Shown in pieces: positions 1 through 7,667 of a DNA stretch of 64,000 bases. This DNA comes from Kaistella soli (lineage in GTDB: Bacteria; Bacteroidota; Bacteroidia; Flavobacteriales; Weeksellaceae), in contig NZ_JAHOPF010000002.1 in assembly GCF_019038595.1 (NCBI RefSeq), positions 310,001 through 374,000 of the forward strand, in the 5' to 3' direction. The notes below the pieces were generated by a model. The model worked only from the letters and a program-made list of their open reading frames with translations. It was not told the origin of the DNA and ran no database searches. Numbering within the stretch: position 1 is the first letter of the stretch; every line of letters starts with the position of its first letter. Position numbers and translations under genes: made by a program.

Positions 1-750
1 CATTTCAAAATTAAAGGGCAAAGAGGATTTTTTGCAGGAATGGTTGGCGGACCGACCGCTCAACAGGTAAAAACAGCCCCGGAGTTTGAGCGTACTCGCG
101 AAAATATGAACGAATTCGGTGGCTGTGCCATCGCCGGTAAAGCGGTGCGAACCGCCCTCTCTGCATTGATGGGCAAATTTACCGATACTCAGGTAACAGG
201 CAGATTAACTTCGATTATGAAGAGAATCAACCTGGAGGACGGAACCGAAGCCAGAGGTTACCGAAAGGTGGAAATCTCCACTCAGAGAAATTATCTGAAC
301 GGCTTCGAGTTCAACAAAAACCAGTCAATCAACGGAATTTTCAACGCTCCTTATGATGTGAATCATGACGTGGAAAGAAATGCAGGAGATTTCATCATAG
401 ATGAGTTTAATCCTTCTGATTTGATTTCTTCTCCGGCAGGAGCAACGCATTTCCGTTTGCTGCATGCATTGGCGGTAATTGCTGACTTTTCTTATAATCC
501 GGTAACCGGAACTTACGAACCGGACGACAATGTAAACAACGAGCTAAGCGTGGTGAATTACTCCCCTTATCTTCCGTTGAATGCAAGTTATGCTGGATCC
601 ACGATTCCGGCAGAACTCCCAGGATCCCCGGTTTTAGGAAATAATGTTTCGGTTCTTCAGTGTATCGGTATTGAATTCTTCCAGGAAGTAAACGGACAGT
701 ATTATCCTTTTGCATCCGGAAACTGTCTCAAAATCGAGGAAGTTTTCTAG
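1..750 (+). CDS. Conserved hypothetical protein (5' end outside window)
   Basis: The reading frame is open to the first base of the window, so the ATG at 40 is probably internal and the true start lies upstream. The visible part (about 249 residues) begins with a segment reading FKIKGQRGFFAGMVGG and continues with an EFERTRENMNEFGG stretch. I recognise this as a Bacteroidetes family of unknown function whose members carry this xFERTRENxxEFG region followed by a mixed alpha/beta body. There is no signal peptide or membrane segment in the visible part. It is followed 12 bp later by a strong terminator and is separated from the DUF5675 gene, but shares strand and spacing with the small genes to 1838. 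Function unknown; the family call rests on memory of similar proteins, not on a search. Confidence 0.7.
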   Translation, partial: HFKIKGQRGFFAGMVGGPTAQQVKTAPEFERTRENMNEFGGCAIAGKAVRTALSALMGKFTDTQVTGRLTSIMKRINLEDGTEARGYRKVEISTQRNYLNGFEFNKNQSINGIFNAPYDVNHDVERNAGDFIIDEFNPSDLISSPAGATHFRLLHALAVIADFSYNPVTGTYEPDDNVNNELSVVNYSPYLPLNASYAGSTIPAELPGSPVLGNNVSVLQCIGIEFFQEVNGQYYPFASGNCLKIEEVF

Positions 751-762
751 AATGAAATCATT

Positions 763-797
763 AAAGGGCTTCCCATTTTGGGAAGCCTTTTTTTTAT
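763..797 (+). terminator. Rho-independent terminator after the first gene
   Basis: The left arm AAAGGGCTTCCCA (763-775) and right arm TGGGAAGCCTTT (779-790) pair over 12 bp with one bulged G, followed by a T run. It lies just after the stop at 750 and ends the first transcription unit. Confidence 0.85.
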
Positions 798-829
798 CTC
801 AATATTCAATTTTAAAACATCAGCACATT

Positions 830-1282
830 ATGAGAACAAAAATAGTAAGAGTAGCACAGGGCAAAGAAAGCACGCTTTCTCATCTTTATATTGACGGAAT
901 ATTTCAATGTTTTTTGCTGGAAGATAAAATCCGCCAGGTAAAAATCAAAAATAAAACTGCAATTCCAGAGGGAAAATTTCACCTCAGAATTAATACCTGC
1001 GGAGGCATGAACAGGAATTATGTTCAGCAGTATGGACCGATGCACGTAGGCATGATTGAAATCGATGATCTTCCGACTTTCGATGCGGTGTATATCCATA
1101 TCGGAAACACTATCGAACATACTTCAGGCTGTCCGCTGGTCGGACTCAGTTATATCAAGAAAGACGGTGATTATCAGTTTCTGCAGAGCCGGGATGCCTA
1201 CAAGCAGGTTTATCCAAAACTTTTGGCGGCAGCCAAAAGCAAGGATAACCAGATTGAAATCCAGAACAATTTTCAATTTTAA
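830..1282 (+). CDS. DUF5675 family protein
   Basis: A 150-residue protein starting MRTKIVRVAQGKEST. I chose the ATG at 830 because an upstream in-frame start at 710 would overlap the preceding gene and run through the terminator. The body has the DUF5675 pattern: a short beta-strand region that names the ligand side (FQCFLLED), then IPEGKFHLRI, a GPMHVGMIEI stretch, YIHIGNT, and SGCPLVG. The conserved His and Cys residues in HIGN and SGCPL recall L,D-transpeptidase-like active sites, but I cannot show activity. No signal peptide is visible, so it is predicted cytoplasmic. DUF5675 proteins are common in Bacteroidetes prophages and islands. The gene starts a tight run with the two small genes that follow (12 bp gap, then an 11 bp overlap). 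Confidence 0.75.
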   Translation: MRTKIVRVAQGKESTLSHLYIDGIFQCFLLEDKIRQVKIKNKTAIPEGKFHLRINTCGGMNRNYVQQYGPMHVGMIEIDDLPTFDAVYIHIGNTIEHTSGCPLVGLSYIKKDGDYQFLQSRDAYKQVYPKLLAAAKSKDNQIEIQNNFQF

Positions 1283-1294
1283 AACCGAAGAGCC

Positions 1295-1558
1295 ATGGCA
1301 AATGAAGTAACATTAAGTGTACTGTTCGGTTTTATCAGCAGTGTTCTGTTGGGAATTGTGGCGTATTTTATAAAGCAACTGCACACCGATTTCAAGAGTA
1401 TGGAAAGAGATATGTCGGAAGTCAAGACCATGGCTCTGATTATCAAAACAGAATTCAGGACTTCTTATGATATCCTCACGAAGAAAGTTGAATATCTGGA
1501 ACAAAGGATCAATAAATTAGAAATTAACCAAATAAAAAATCAGGATCATGAAAAATAG
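1295..1558 (+). CDS. Small membrane protein with coiled coil
   Basis: An 87-residue protein, MANEVTLSVLFGFISSVLLG. One hydrophobic segment at about residues 7-26 is followed by a charged helix (roughly 28-85) with heptad-like spacing of L/I/M residues, ending in EYLEQRINKLEINQIKNQ. This is a membrane-anchored coiled-coil design, similar in shape to phage holin-associated or XhlA-like proteins. Such a role is only a guess. It starts 12 bp after the DUF5675 stop and overlaps the next gene by 11 bp, so the three are probably co-transcribed and translationally coupled. Confidence 0.65.
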   Translation: MANEVTLSVLFGFISSVLLGIVAYFIKQLHTDFKSMERDMSEVKTMALIIKTEFRTSYDILTKKVEYLEQRINKLEINQIKNQDHEK

Positions 1559-1838
1559 AAATCTCAATTTGGTAAGCAGAATGTCGGCTCCCACTCCAAA
1601 ATGGTTCAGGATTGTTAGAAATGTAGGCATTACCCTTACGGCTGTTGGTGGTGCCCTGGTGGCCGCACCGGTTGCCTTGCCTGCAGCAGTGGTTTCCATT
1701 GGAGGTTATTTGCTTTTGGGCGGAACCATTCTTGGTGCGGTGAGCCAGACGGCTATCAGCTCGGAAGAGTATGGCGAAAAATCCGGTAAAATCCCCGGAA
1801 AATCCCTGGAAGATCCAGCTGATGAAGCTGTGAAATAG
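1548..1838 (+). CDS. Small hydrophobic membrane protein
   Basis: A 96-residue protein. A basic N-terminus with RMSAPTPKWFRIVRNVG is followed by a long A/V/L/G-rich hydrophobic region (about residues 25-66) that can form two membrane helices, then a polar tail. The SAPTPKWF-type entry segment is one I associate with small proteins that travel with the first gene of this window in flavobacteria. The size and two-helix hairpin would fit a holin-like protein, which I state as inference only. It overlaps the upstream gene by 11 bp and ends the cluster before a terminator. Confidence 0.6.
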   Translation: MKNRNLNLVSRMSAPTPKWFRIVRNVGITLTAVGGALVAAPVALPAAVVSIGGYLLLGGTILGAVSQTAISSEEYGEKSGKIPGKSLEDPADEAVK

Positions 1839-1875
1839 CACTTAAGTCACATAATTAGAATTTTTTTGGTTAACC

Positions 1876-1902
1876 GGCCTGTTGTCATGACAGGCTTTTT
1901 TT
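1876..1902 (+). terminator. Rho-independent terminator
   Basis: GCCTGT and ACAGGC form a short stem around TGTCATG, followed by seven T. It closes the DUF5675 cluster, 38 bp after the stop at 1838. Confidence 0.8.
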
Positions 1903-2011
1903 ATGGCTTAGATTTTTTCTGCGTCTGTTTTCCCTCTTTTGTTAAAAGGGGTGAAATAAGTATGACTCTAGTACGGGATATGGGTGGGAAAAGTATAAGA
2001 CCACAGATAAG

Positions 2012-2476
2012 TTAGAAGAAAAAATTCTTAGATTTTCTATCAAAATATAGCATAAGGAATTTGGGGAGGCCAATATCATTTTGGGGAAATCCAAAACAAA
2101 GTAAATATTTACGAAATGACAAAGTTAAGCCTTGCGAGTGCAATTTTCGGTTAATCATTGAGTTTTTTTCCTTCCTAAGGATAGAGAGTCCAAGTATAAT
2201 TTTCTGAACTTCGAACTGATACATATTTTTATGTAAAATATTTACGTTAGAGTCATCTGAAATAAACCCAGTTTGCAGACCCGACGGTTGTTTTCTATAA
2301 AATACAATTTCATAATACTTCCGCGTAGTGCTAAGTGAATTTTCGTCCGTAGAATAATTCCAAAACCCTTCATTTTTAAACCATTTTTCTGTTGACCCTT
2401 TTTTAAAAGTATCATAAATTTTCATTACAACACTTGTAAAAATAACGACATCTTTAAAGTTATCCAAGTAGCTCAT
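2012..2476 (-). CDS. Hypothetical protein
   Basis: A 154-residue protein starting MSYLDNFKDVVIFTSVVMKI from an ATG preceded by A/T-rich DNA. The composition is plausible for a real gene of this genome (K, N, F, S rich, no long low-complexity stretch). I recognise no domain. There is no signal peptide and no clear membrane segment. The C-terminal half is rich in K, R and aromatic residues and ends KSKNFFF. It stands at the left edge of the island, on the same strand as all island genes, and could be an accessory gene of the element. There is no experimental or family support. Confidence 0.45.
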   Translation of the reverse strand: MSYLDNFKDVVIFTSVVMKIYDTFKKGSTEKWFKNEGFWNYSTDENSLSTTRKYYEIVFYRKQPSGLQTGFISDDSNVNILHKNMYQFEVQKIILGLSILRKEKNSMINRKLHSQGLTLSFRKYLLCFGFPQNDIGLPKFLMLYFDRKSKNFFF

Positions 2477-2542
2477 TTGTTTTATTTATTACTGATTATC
2501 TCTAATATACGAAAAAAATTCCCCGAAGGGAATCTTTAAATT

Positions 2543-2968
2543 TTAGATGCTGTAATAGTATTTCTGAATGAGTGCTGCTCGGAGCTGACTGATGAGCCGG
2601 GATTGCTGCACTTGCTTCTGTTCCAGGTCGTAAATCGATTTGATTTTGTGGATCATTTCCGGGTTTCGGATGGCTTTTTGGATGCCAGGCTGAATGAAGT
2701 TCTGCAGCAGCTTCTTCAGATCGAAGAGTCTGAGCATTTCGATGACGCTGCCGCAGAGATAAGGATGAAAGAACCCGTTTTTCCAGAGTGCGTAAAAGGT
2801 CCAGTAAACGGTTTCGAGTTCTTCCTGGTTGCCACAGTAGATGATGAAGCAGTTCGGGCAAGGTTCACGCAAAGGTTTTCCGGCATTGTGGCCACGATTC
2901 AGAATAAAAACAGCCGTTTCCGGGGCTGGGCGGTGGACTGAGTACGTCCGTACTTTGTTGGTAAGCAT
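2543..2968 (-). CDS. DUF6943 family protein
   Basis: A 141-residue protein from the ATG at 2968. A longer version would need a TTG start at 3010 and adds only a basic tail, so I prefer the ATG. The body has the DUF6943 hallmarks that I recall: a YSVHRP start, FILNRGHNAGKPLREPCPNCFIIY, a YWTFYALW segment, then GFFHPYLCGSVIEMLR, and a helical C-terminal half with LISQLRAALIQKYYY. No signal peptide, so probably cytoplasmic. The family is typical of Bacteroidetes conjugative and mobilizable elements and its role is unknown. Its presence here marks the left part of the island as mobile-element DNA. Confidence 0.75.
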   Translation of the reverse strand: MLTNKVRTYSVHRPAPETAVFILNRGHNAGKPLREPCPNCFIIYCGNQEELETVYWTFYALWKNGFFHPYLCGSVIEMLRLFDLKKLLQNFIQPGIQKAIRNPEMIHKIKSIYDLEQKQVQQSRLISQLRAALIQKYYYSI

Positions 2969-3292
2969 AACTTTTGTTTTAAAAAATTTGCTCTTCTGAA
3001 TACTATTCAAAAGAAAAAAAGAAAAAAAAGAAAGTGCTCTACCCCTCGGGAGGAAAAATGCTATGCAATATTTTTTTGCAAAAAAGATTGCCGTATCATT
3101 TTTCGCGGCCTTCTTTTTTGCAAAAAACCCGGCAGGGCAAGATATTGTCAGGGCATTTTTCCGACGGTATACCTTTACTTTCTTTTTTTTTATTTTTTCT
3201 TATCCGGGTTTATCGATTGGTGCAGTAGGAGTTTTGCTTATTATAAAACTCAGGGAATCTAAGCGGTATTTTACTAAATCCCTTCAGCGGAG

Positions 3293-3849
3293 GGAAAGAC
3301 AGCGGTATGCCGAAGCGAGGGCTCGCAGCAGCGGCATACTGCTGTGCGCGGTACCGATAGTGAATAAACTGCCACTACATTTTTCCGCTGAAACAAAGCA
3401 GTTTATTGACTAACGGTACGGGACAAATAGTTGTAGCGAGTCTTCGATGTGGGAGTTTTACGGGTCTTCGGGCAAGGAATAGATTGCTTTTATAACTGAC
3501 TTTCAAGGAAAGGAAAAGCGATGGAAAAGACAGCTGTATGACGGTGTGCCGGAGCTAAAATTCAATAGACAAATCCCGGTATACCGGCATACTGCTGTGC
3601 GCGGTGACGGAAGCGTATAGACGGCTGCAACGGAACGGCCGGGCACGTCCGTGAAGTGGAAGCCGGCTTTGTGCTGGAGGAACATGGGAAAGGTGCGGCA
3701 ACTCCCTTTCGATAAACTAATACTAAAGGGGCTGGAAAGACAGCTGTATGGAGGGCAATGAAAAAAATGCGTGATGGTGCTGCAAGGGGGCAAAGGGAAA
3801 GCGATGGCATGCGCATTTTTTTGTTGCCCGGAATACTGCTGTGCGCGGT
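3293..3849 (+). repeat. Three degenerate tandem repeats, period about 250 bp
   Basis: Two short blocks recur in the same order three times. Block A is GGAAAGACAGCTGTATG-like at 3293-3309, 3523-3540 and 3734-3750. Block B is ATACTGCTGTGCGCGGT, identical at 3336-3352, 3589-3605 and 3833-3849. The B blocks are 253 and 244 bp apart. The DNA between the blocks is only loosely conserved (for example GCGATGG before the second A block and again near 3801). The unit is not coding in any frame. Confidence 0.7.
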
Positions 3850-4024
3850 GCTGAAGTGCATAGCCTGTAGCCGTACCTATCTTTACAGAACCTGAATTAA
3901 GAACAGGCTATGGACTGTAGGCACATGGCAATGTTGGAACTGAACTTTTCGGGTAGGGAAGTGGATTGGGAAAATAGTCTTCTAAATTATAACTGGCCTG
4001 GCGGCTGGAAGGCGGTGGCTTGTG

Positions 4025-4037
4025 TGGGCTTCGCCCA
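4025..4037. other. Small perfect hairpin
   Basis: TGGGC-TTC-GCCCA forms a 5-bp perfect stem with a 3-nt loop in the non-coding region downstream of the P-type ATPase gene. There is no T run on either side, so it is not a terminator. Confidence 0.5.
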
Positions 4038-4226
4038 GACAAAAGGAAAGCATTTAGCATAATTTCAAATTATAGGCACTATGGTGCTGGTTTGCCAGTA
4101 ACGCAACGAAGTGGAGAGGAGGGCAACGGATTTGCAGATGGCAGGTGCGTATAATTTCCATTATGTTACTTGCTGTGGCAGCGGGGATATTTTGGAGGCT
4201 CATTATTTTTGCACAATATCTCCCAT

Positions 4227-4251
4227 AAAAAAACGGACCGAAGCCCGCCTT
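4227..4251 (-). terminator. Terminator of the czc operon (UUCG tetraloop)
   Basis: Read on the minus strand, CGGGC-TTCG-GTCCG forms a stem closed by a UUCG tetraloop and is followed by seven T (4233 down to 4227). It sits immediately after the TAA of the ATPase gene and should end the minus-strand czc operon. Confidence 0.8.
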
Positions 4252-4253
4252 GT

Positions 4254-6362
4254 TTAAAATTTCATTTTCTGAATCCTTACCGCATTTAGTATGGCAAGCA
4301 ATGCTACGCCCACATCTGCAAAGACTGCTTCCCACATCGTGGCTAACCCCCCTGCTCCTAATACCAAGACCACTGCTTTTACTCCAAAGGCCAACGCGAT
4401 GTTCTGCCAAACAATTTTTTTGGTTTGCTTGCCAATATTAATGGCCATTGGGATTTTTGAAGGTTTGTCGTCCTGAATTACCACATCAGCGGTTTCAATG
4501 GTGGCATCACTCCCAAGGCCACCCATCGCTATGCCAACATCACTTAAAGCTACAACCGGCGCATCGTTGACTCCGTCGCCAACAAATGCAACCGTTTCAT
4601 TCCGTGCTTTTATTTCTTTGACTTTATTCACTTTATCTTCCGGCAATAAATCGCCAAAAGCATTAGGTATGCCCAGTTTTCCTGCTACAGCTTTGACTAC
4701 CGTTGCTTTATCACCGCTCAACATGGTAACTTTTACTCCTAAACTTTGAAGTTTCTGTACAGTTTCGGCAGCGTCTTCTTTGATGCTATCCGCAATGGTA
4801 AGGTATCCCGCAAATTTTCCTTCATAAGCAATGGCAATCAATGTTTCTACAATATCGTTTGGATTTACATCATATTGGATATTGAATTTATCCATCAGTT
4901 TAAAGTTTCCTACGAGCAACTCTTTTCCCTGATACGATCCCTTCAGGCCATGTCCCGCTATTTCTTCTACATTGTCGAGAATTATAGTATGGTCGGGTTC
5001 ACCGAGATGATCGTGAATGGCAGTTGCCACCGGATGGGTTGATGAATTTTCGATTACATTCACTAATTTTAGAATTAAATCCCGGTCAAATTCCTGCTTT
5101 AGATTGACGGTCTGTACTTTAAAGACGCCCTCAGTCATGGTTCCGGTCTTATCCATAACCACATTTTTGACCTCTGCCAACGCATCCAGAAAGTTACTGC
5201 CCTTAAATAAAATTCCATTTCTGCTTGCGGCACCAATGCCACCAAAGTATCCTAGTGGAATACTAATTACTAATGCACATGGACAGGATATTACCAGGAA
5301 TATAAGGGCGCGATATAACCAGTCCCGGAAAATATATTCATCGACAAACAAATAGGGTAACAGACAGATTGCCACAGCGAGAAATACCACGATTGGGGTA
5401 TAGATGCGGGCAAATTTCCTGATGAACAATTCGGTGGGTGCTTTCTGTGCAGTCGCATTCTGTACCAATTCCAGAATCTTTGAAAGTTTCGAATCATTGT
5501 AGAGGGTATTGACCTGCACTTTTGCTACCGTATTCAGGTTAATCATTCCTGCAAGGACGGTATCGTTTTTCTGTTTTGTATCCGGTTTGCTTTCACCGGT
5601 AAGTGCCGAAGTATTGAACGAAGCACTGTCTGAAATCAAAATTCCATCCAGGGCCAGTTTTTCTCCCGGTTTCAGCTGAATAACCGAATCCAGTGCAACT
5701 TCCGCCGCTTTTACCGTTTGTGGGCGGTTATCCACCAAGATGGTCACTTCATCGGGACGCTGATCGAGAAGTTTTGCTATGTTTCCTTTTGCGCGCTGAA
5801 CGGCTAAAGTCTGGAAAACTTCGCCTACTGAATAGAAGAGCATTACAGCTACCCCTTCAGGATATTCACCAATTGCAAAGGCACCTATTGTGGCAATAGA
5901 CATTAGAAAAAACTCCGAAAACACATCTCCCTTCCTGATACTTTCAAACGCTTCTTTAAGAACCGGTAAACCTACCGGAAGATATGCCGCTGCATACCAA
6001 CCAACCCGCAACCAATCATTGAACCAAGATTGAGGGATCAAATAATCGATTCCCAATCCTGCCATTAGAATCACGAATGAAATAATAGCCGGAAGAAATA
6101 GCTGGAAAGTTGATTTTCCCTGATTAGAATGATCGTGACCATCATCATCATCATCGTGTTCATCGCCAGGTTTATGGCCATCCTTTTCTGAATGCTCGCT
6201 TTTTGAACGGTTTATTTTCTCATCTACAGCACAACATGCTTTATCGCCTAACTCTTTTTTCAATCTTTGGTCTGCAACCAAATTGATTTTTTCTTCTTCT
6301 GTACAACACAACTGACGACCATTTTCGTCGAAAGTATGTGTATGTAATTTATTATTTGCCAT
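4254..6362 (-). CDS. zntA: Zn/Cd/Co-type heavy-metal P1B ATPase
   Basis: A 702-residue P-type ATPase that should export Zn2+, Cd2+ or Pb2+ from the cytoplasm at the cost of ATP. The N-terminus carries two Cys pairs (QLCC and KACC) and an acidic His-rich run (DEHDDDDDGHDHS) that probably bind metal. It has no classical GMxCxxC domain. Membrane helices start near residue 85. The key motifs are present: TGES, the membrane metal site C360-P361-C362, the phosphorylation site D404 in DKTGT, the HP dipeptide in SSTHPVA, and GDGVNDAP. The CPC motif and the acidic/His N-terminus favour a divalent-ion pump (ZntA/CadA). It is the last gene of the czc operon, 48 bp after czcB, and is followed by a terminator. 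The exact ion is inferred. Confidence 0.9.
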   Translation of the reverse strand: MANNKLHTHTFDENGRQLCCTEEEKINLVADQRLKKELGDKACCAVDEKINRSKSEHSEKDGHKPGDEHDDDDDGHDHSNQGKSTFQLFLPAIISFVILMAGLGIDYLIPQSWFNDWLRVGWYAAAYLPVGLPVLKEAFESIRKGDVFSEFFLMSIATIGAFAIGEYPEGVAVMLFYSVGEVFQTLAVQRAKGNIAKLLDQRPDEVTILVDNRPQTVKAAEVALDSVIQLKPGEKLALDGILISDSASFNTSALTGESKPDTKQKNDTVLAGMINLNTVAKVQVNTLYNDSKLSKILELVQNATAQKAPTELFIRKFARIYTPIVVFLAVAICLLPYLFVDEYIFRDWLYRALIFLVISCPCALVISIPLGYFGGIGAASRNGILFKGSNFLDALAEVKNVVMDKTGTMTEGVFKVQTVNLKQEFDRDLILKLVNVIENSSTHPVATAIHDHLGEPDHTIILDNVEEIAGHGLKGSYQGKELLVGNFKLMDKFNIQYDVNPNDIVETLIAIAYEGKFAGYLTIADSIKEDAAETVQKLQSLGVKVTMLSGDKATVVKAVAGKLGIPNAFGDLLPEDKVNKVKEIKARNETVAFVGDGVNDAPVVALSDVGIAMGGLGSDATIETADVVIQDDKPSKIPMAINIGKQTKKIVWQNIALAFGVKAVVLVLGAGGLATMWEAVFADVGVALLAILNAVRIQKMKF

Positions 6363-6410
6363 AAGTTTTATTTTAATAATGTATTAATTCTTATTTTGAA
6401 GTGCTATTTC

Positions 6411-7646
6411 TTAATGACCATCACCTTCCTCTCCCTTATTATTTAACTTAGCCAAGATAAAGAAGGCGTTCTTAATTACGATTTTAGCATCGGCAGGAAT
6501 TGGTTTTAAAGGTGTAATTTGTGTGTAGCCTAAATCAGTAACCCCTTTAGCAACAGGAATTTTTTCAAAACCTACTTCCTTTTCCACAATTGTTTTTTTG
6601 TTATTTCCGTTTGTTGAAGTTGATACTTTTTCGTTATTTTCTTCTTTATCATGATCGGACTGCATTATAAAGATAAAATCCTGTCCCTTATCATTAACTA
6701 TAGCTTCAGTAGGAACGGATGCAGTAGTTTGCTTATCAAGACTTATGACTGCGGTAACATTCATGCCATCAATAAGACCTGATCGGTCACCGACGACTTG
6801 TGCGTGAACAGGAACAGTTTTGCTTTCTCCTTCAAAGGCTGTACCTATTGAAGTTATTTTTGCATCATACTCTTTACCTGGACTGTTGGTAAGTGTAAAA
6901 TGAATGGTTTGTCCTGGCTGTACTTTACCCAAGTCTTTTTCATATACATAGATATCTAAATGCAGGGCTGAGTTGCTTACAATTTCGGCAATTGGCGAAG
7001 CCATGTCTACATTACTCCCGATTTGCGCAATCACTTTACTTACCGTTCCGCTGATGGGCGCGCGCACCGCAAGGGACGAACTGTAACCCTGAGCTGCACC
7101 GATGCTGCCTAGCTGTTTCTGCAGTCCGGAGCGCTGGCTTCGTAATGTTGCAAGATCTGTCTGTGCCTGCTGAAATTTCTTTAACGGTGCGGCATTTCCT
7201 TTATAAAGCTGCTGGGCACGCGTTACCTCCAGCTCTGCCATCTTGATTTGGCCATTCACCTGCTGCAGCTGCTGCTGCATCACGATTAAATCGGGATTTG
7301 ATATCGTTGCTATAACTTTTCCCCGCGACACATAACTTCCAGGCTGGACATACAATGAGCGCACTATACCGCTGTATGAGGGCGTGACAAATGCCTTATT
7401 CTGATTCGGCACGGTTAGCATACCGCTCACCTTGATGGTATTGGAAAGCTCCTTACTTTCGATACTGCCCATCTGGATGCCTACAGTTTTTATCTGTTCT
7501 TCGGTGAAATGTGCCACATTAGGATCTTCGTGCTCATCGGGCTTCTCTACTGCAGTTGCTTCTTTGGTTTCAGTGACTTCTGATTCTTTTTTGCATCCTG
7601 TCAACAAGACAGAGACCGCAAAAATTAGGGTGATATATTTTTTCAT
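6411..7646 (-). CDS. czcB: RND efflux periplasmic adaptor, CzcB-like lipoprotein
   Basis: A 411-residue membrane-fusion protein. The N-terminus MKKYITLIFAVSVLLTGCKK is a lipoprotein signal with the lipobox LTGC, so it is anchored in a membrane facing the periplasm. A His/Glu-rich stretch (KPDEHEDPNVAHF) follows. The middle has the split lipoyl half-motifs (GIVRSLYVQPGSYVSRGKVIATI and the later APISGTVSKV region) around a long alpha hairpin (about residues 120-180, Q-rich). Beta-barrel and membrane-proximal domains follow, with an insertion of D/E/N/K-rich residues near 330-355. It lies 21 bp after the permease-channel fusion gene and should link the CzcA pump to the TolC-like domain. Confidence 0.88.
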   Translation of the reverse strand: MKKYITLIFAVSVLLTGCKKESEVTETKEATAVEKPDEHEDPNVAHFTEEQIKTVGIQMGSIESKELSNTIKVSGMLTVPNQNKAFVTPSYSGIVRSLYVQPGSYVSRGKVIATISNPDLIVMQQQLQQVNGQIKMAELEVTRAQQLYKGNAAPLKKFQQAQTDLATLRSQRSGLQKQLGSIGAAQGYSSSLAVRAPISGTVSKVIAQIGSNVDMASPIAEIVSNSALHLDIYVYEKDLGKVQPGQTIHFTLTNSPGKEYDAKITSIGTAFEGESKTVPVHAQVVGDRSGLIDGMNVTAVISLDKQTTASVPTEAIVNDKGQDFIFIMQSDHDKEENNEKVSTSTNGNNKKTIVEKEVGFEKIPVAKGVTDLGYTQITPLKPIPADAKIVIKNAFFILAKLNNKGEEGDGH

Positions 7647-7667
7647 GTTATATTCTCTTTTGGATCC

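Larger units (their letters stand above)
2969..4226. other. Long non-coding stretch with repeats (mobile-element DNA)
   Basis: About 1.26 kb without a convincing gene. Open frames here are short, overlap each other on both strands, and have repetitive or low-complexity translations. The stretch holds a T/A-rich tract (about 3005-3225), a degenerate tandem repeat (3293-3849), a small perfect hairpin (4025-4037) and a G-rich segment (about 4080-4190). It is more G/C-rich than most intergenic DNA in this window. Regions of this type sit next to transfer or accessory genes of Bacteroidetes elements. A role such as oriT or a recombination scar is possible but not shown. Confidence 0.6.

Noticed and set aside
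2969-3010. Longer start for the DUF6943 gene
   Set aside because: It would need a TTG at 3010 and adds only a Lys-rich tail. The ATG at 2968 fits the family start better.
3034-3413. Two overlapping plus-strand ORFs rich in Phe and Ser
   Set aside because: They come from a T-rich tract, have low-complexity translations, and overlap each other in different frames. There is no promoter or family match.
3293-3849. Repeats considered as a CRISPR array
   Set aside because: Only three units, period about 250 bp, and the conserved boxes are 17 bp with no spacers of regular 30-40 bp size. No cas genes are present.
4054-4410. A minus-strand ORF of 118 codons near the end of the ATPase gene
   Set aside because: It overlaps the conserved C-terminal end of the ATPase in another frame and crosses a strong terminator.
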